From Candidatus Undinarchaeales archaeon (GTDB taxonomy: Archaea; SpSt-1190; JASMDC01): DNA of 20,519 nt. The notes below the pieces were generated by a model. It was given only the letters and a program-made list of their open reading frames with translations. It was not told where the DNA came from and did not search any database. Made by a program: the position numbers and the translations under genes. Shown in pieces: positions 19,250 to 20,519 of this stretch. The first letter of the stretch is position 1. Every line of letters begins with the position of its first letter. Location of the stretch: positions 1-20,519 of the forward strand of contig JASMDC010000054.1 of NCBI GenBank assembly GCA_030753015.1. The letters are read 5' to 3'.

Positions 19250-20338
19250 ATGGCCCTCTCGCCGCTCTACCGGGCCCTGGCAGAGCTGGTGCGCATCCCC
19301 AGCGTGTCGGGCGATGAGGGGGCGATCGCCGATTATGTCTGTGTCCGGCTCAAGGACGCAGGAGCAGTCTTCGAGCGCGACGCTGACAACAACGTCATCG
19401 CCTTCCTGGGTCCCGATGGGGACGACCCGCTCTGCCTGTGCGGCCACTTGGACACGGTGCCCGCAGGGAAGGGCTGGGACCACGACCCTCTCGAACCGCG
19501 TTTGGCCGACGGCGTGATGACCGGACTGGGTGTCTCGGACATGAAGAGCGGGCTGGCACTGATGCTCGATGCCGTCACTTGGGACCTGGAGGTGCCCGTT
19601 GTGCTGGCCTTCATCACCAACGAGGAGGAGGGGACCCACGAGGGAAGCGACGGCGTCACACCGTTCCTGGCGCGGTACCGGCCGCGGGCCGCCGTTGTGC
19701 TGGAGCCCACCGTCGTGGATGGTCGTCTCCTTGTCGAGGCGGGGTGCCAGGGCGACCTGGTGGCACGGTACGTGTTCGAGGGACGTGCTGCTCATTCGTC
19801 CCGGCCCGAGCTTGGCGACAACGCCATCACCAAGGCCGCCCGGCTCATGGCCGATGTGGAACACCGCGCTAACGGGCTGCGGCCCATTCCCCTGCACTCC
19901 GGGATGACCGTGGATCCCTCGCTCGCGGTGACCATCGTCGACGCCGGCATCCGGTCCAACATAATCCCCGACCGCGCCACGGTGACCGTTAACCGACGCG
20001 TCGCCCCCGTCGAGAACATGGATGCGGTGATGGAGGATCTGGCGGCACTGGGACCGGCCGAGTTCCCAATGGTGTGCCCTGGCTACATCCTGCCCGAGGG
20101 CGATGCCTTCCTCGAAGAGATGCTCGACGTCTGCCGGAGGACGCTGGGGTACGCCCAACCGTACTGCGCCCGTGGGTGGGGCGATGCAGCGGAGTTCACG
20201 GCGGCCGGCATCCCCGCGGTCTCACTGGGGCCGGGCATCCTCCGGGCGTGCCATGAGCCCAACGAGCCCTGTGTGCTCGCCGATCTGGACCGGTGCAAGG
20301 CAGTGCTACAACGGTTGCTCGGCGGGACCGCGCGATAG
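19250..20338 (+). CDS. M20-family metallohydrolase (ArgE/DapE/CPG2 type)
   Basis: A 362-residue two-domain enzyme. Metal ligands and catalytic residues are visible: His66 and Asp68 in GHLDTVP, Asp97 in GVSDMKSG, the Glu cluster ITNEEEG (125-127), Glu152 in LEPT, and a late His in RACHEPNE. AAHSSRP marks the dimerisation/lid domain. The family hydrolyses acyl-amino acids, succinyl-diaminopimelate or small peptides with two zinc ions. The GVSDMKSG form is nearest to DapE/ArgE-like desuccinylases and deacetylases, but the substrate cannot be fixed and no amino-acid synthesis genes are adjacent. It is not in an operon. Confidence 0.9.
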   Translation: MALSPLYRALAELVRIPSVSGDEGAIADYVCVRLKDAGAVFERDADNNVIAFLGPDGDDPLCLCGHLDTVPAGKGWDHDPLEPRLADGVMTGLGVSDMKSGLALMLDAVTWDLEVPVVLAFITNEEEGTHEGSDGVTPFLARYRPRAAVVLEPTVVDGRLLVEAGCQGDLVARYVFEGRAAHSSRPELGDNAITKAARLMADVEHRANGLRPIPLHSGMTVDPSLAVTIVDAGIRSNIIPDRATVTVNRRVAPVENMDAVMEDLAALGPAEFPMVCPGYILPEGDAFLEEMLDVCRRTLGYAQPYCARGWGDAAEFTAAGIPAVSLGPGILRACHEPNEPCVLADLDRCKAVLQRLLGGTAR

Positions 20339-20355
20339 TCGCAGACGCTTGTGAA

Positions 20356-20519
20356 CTACCCCTCTCCAAGTAGAGGAGCTTCCCGCTTCGACGCTGTTTC
20401 CAGCTCCACGGGCGCATCGGGTGGTCCCCACCCTGAGCGATTCTGAATGTTGATCGTAGCGTTCTTATAAGCATCCATCACCCTGCCCCTGAAAAATCCC
20501 TACTTCAACCGATCAGCCA
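20356..20519 (-). pseudogene. C-terminal remnant of an IS200/IS605 TnpB
   Basis: The minus-strand frame ending in TAG at 20356 reads GRVMDAYKNATINIQNRSGW, then PVELETASKREAPLLGEG. This is the tail of archaeal TnpB proteins: an N-A-x-x-N-I helix, then a short variable part and a KxEAPxLxxG end. The usual D-R-D before NATINI is degraded, and an in-frame TAG lies about nine codons upstream, so this is a decayed copy. The + strand gtgaactacccctctccaag...agaggagcttcccgc (20351-20381) is the hairpin typical of the right end of these elements, which overlaps the guide RNA in related systems. The upstream part lies outside the window. Confidence 0.7.

Noticed and set aside
20196-20474. Minus-strand frame of 92 codons across the end of the M20 gene
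   Set aside because: It is the out-of-frame shadow of the M20 gene and of the TnpB remnant, whose correct frame ends at 20356.

Overview
The window looks like a piece of a high-GC archaeal chromosome. The evidence is a type II archaeal glyceraldehyde-3-phosphate dehydrogenase, an archaeal AdkA-type adenylate kinase, the archaeal HMG-CoA synthase/thiolase/DUF35 trio of the mevalonate pathway, and TATA boxes about 25-35 bases before many starts, several probably leaderless. I lean towards Thermoplasmatota (Methanomassiliicoccales-like), but this rests on general resemblance and is uncertain. TAG is a common stop codon here (gap, the M20 gene, one nucleotidyltransferase, others).

Layout. (1) 1-470: the start of a tyrosine recombinase runs off the left edge and lies beside the 3' end of a tRNA-Glu(UUC) gene, the usual arrangement of a tRNA-targeted integrative element extending leftwards. 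(2) 470-6045: a toxin-antitoxin island. Small gene cassettes (a possible Cas2/VapD-like gene, an unknown gene, HEPN-MNT, a truncated VapBC, RelE with its antitoxin, and an orphan ribbon-helix-helix antitoxin) are separated by copies of a diverged intergenic repeat, up to about 200 bp long, all in one orientation. At least two intervals hold only promoter/operator remnants with no gene. (3) 6046-8218: gap and an unknown coiled-coil gene. (4) 8319-11337: a second HEPN/MNT nucleotidyltransferase cluster. The part from 8908 on is bracketed by two 74-bp copies of the 3' end of a CDP-alcohol phosphatidyltransferase gene, so about 2.4 kb appears to have inserted at the end of that gene. (5) 11338-17222, minus strand: a tightly packed operon with a 52-codon leading ORF, HMG-CoA synthase, acetyl-CoA acetyltransferase, DUF35 scaffold protein, a CDP-alcohol phosphatidyltransferase, a DUF362/ferredoxin protein, a PHP hydrolase and a second CDP-alcohol phosphatidyltransferase. 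This suggests coupled isoprenoid and phospholipid synthesis. (6) 17280-20338: a coiled-coil/winged-helix protein, a cysteine-rich lipoprotein, adenylate kinase, a possible structured RNA and an M20 metallopeptidase. (7) 20356-20519: the C-terminal remnant of an IS200/IS605 TnpB.

The most unusual feature is the repeat-separated toxin-antitoxin cassette array at 470-6045. It recalls an integron cassette array in layout, but I do not see clear attC core sites. The insertion at the 3' end of the phosphatidyltransferase gene comes next.
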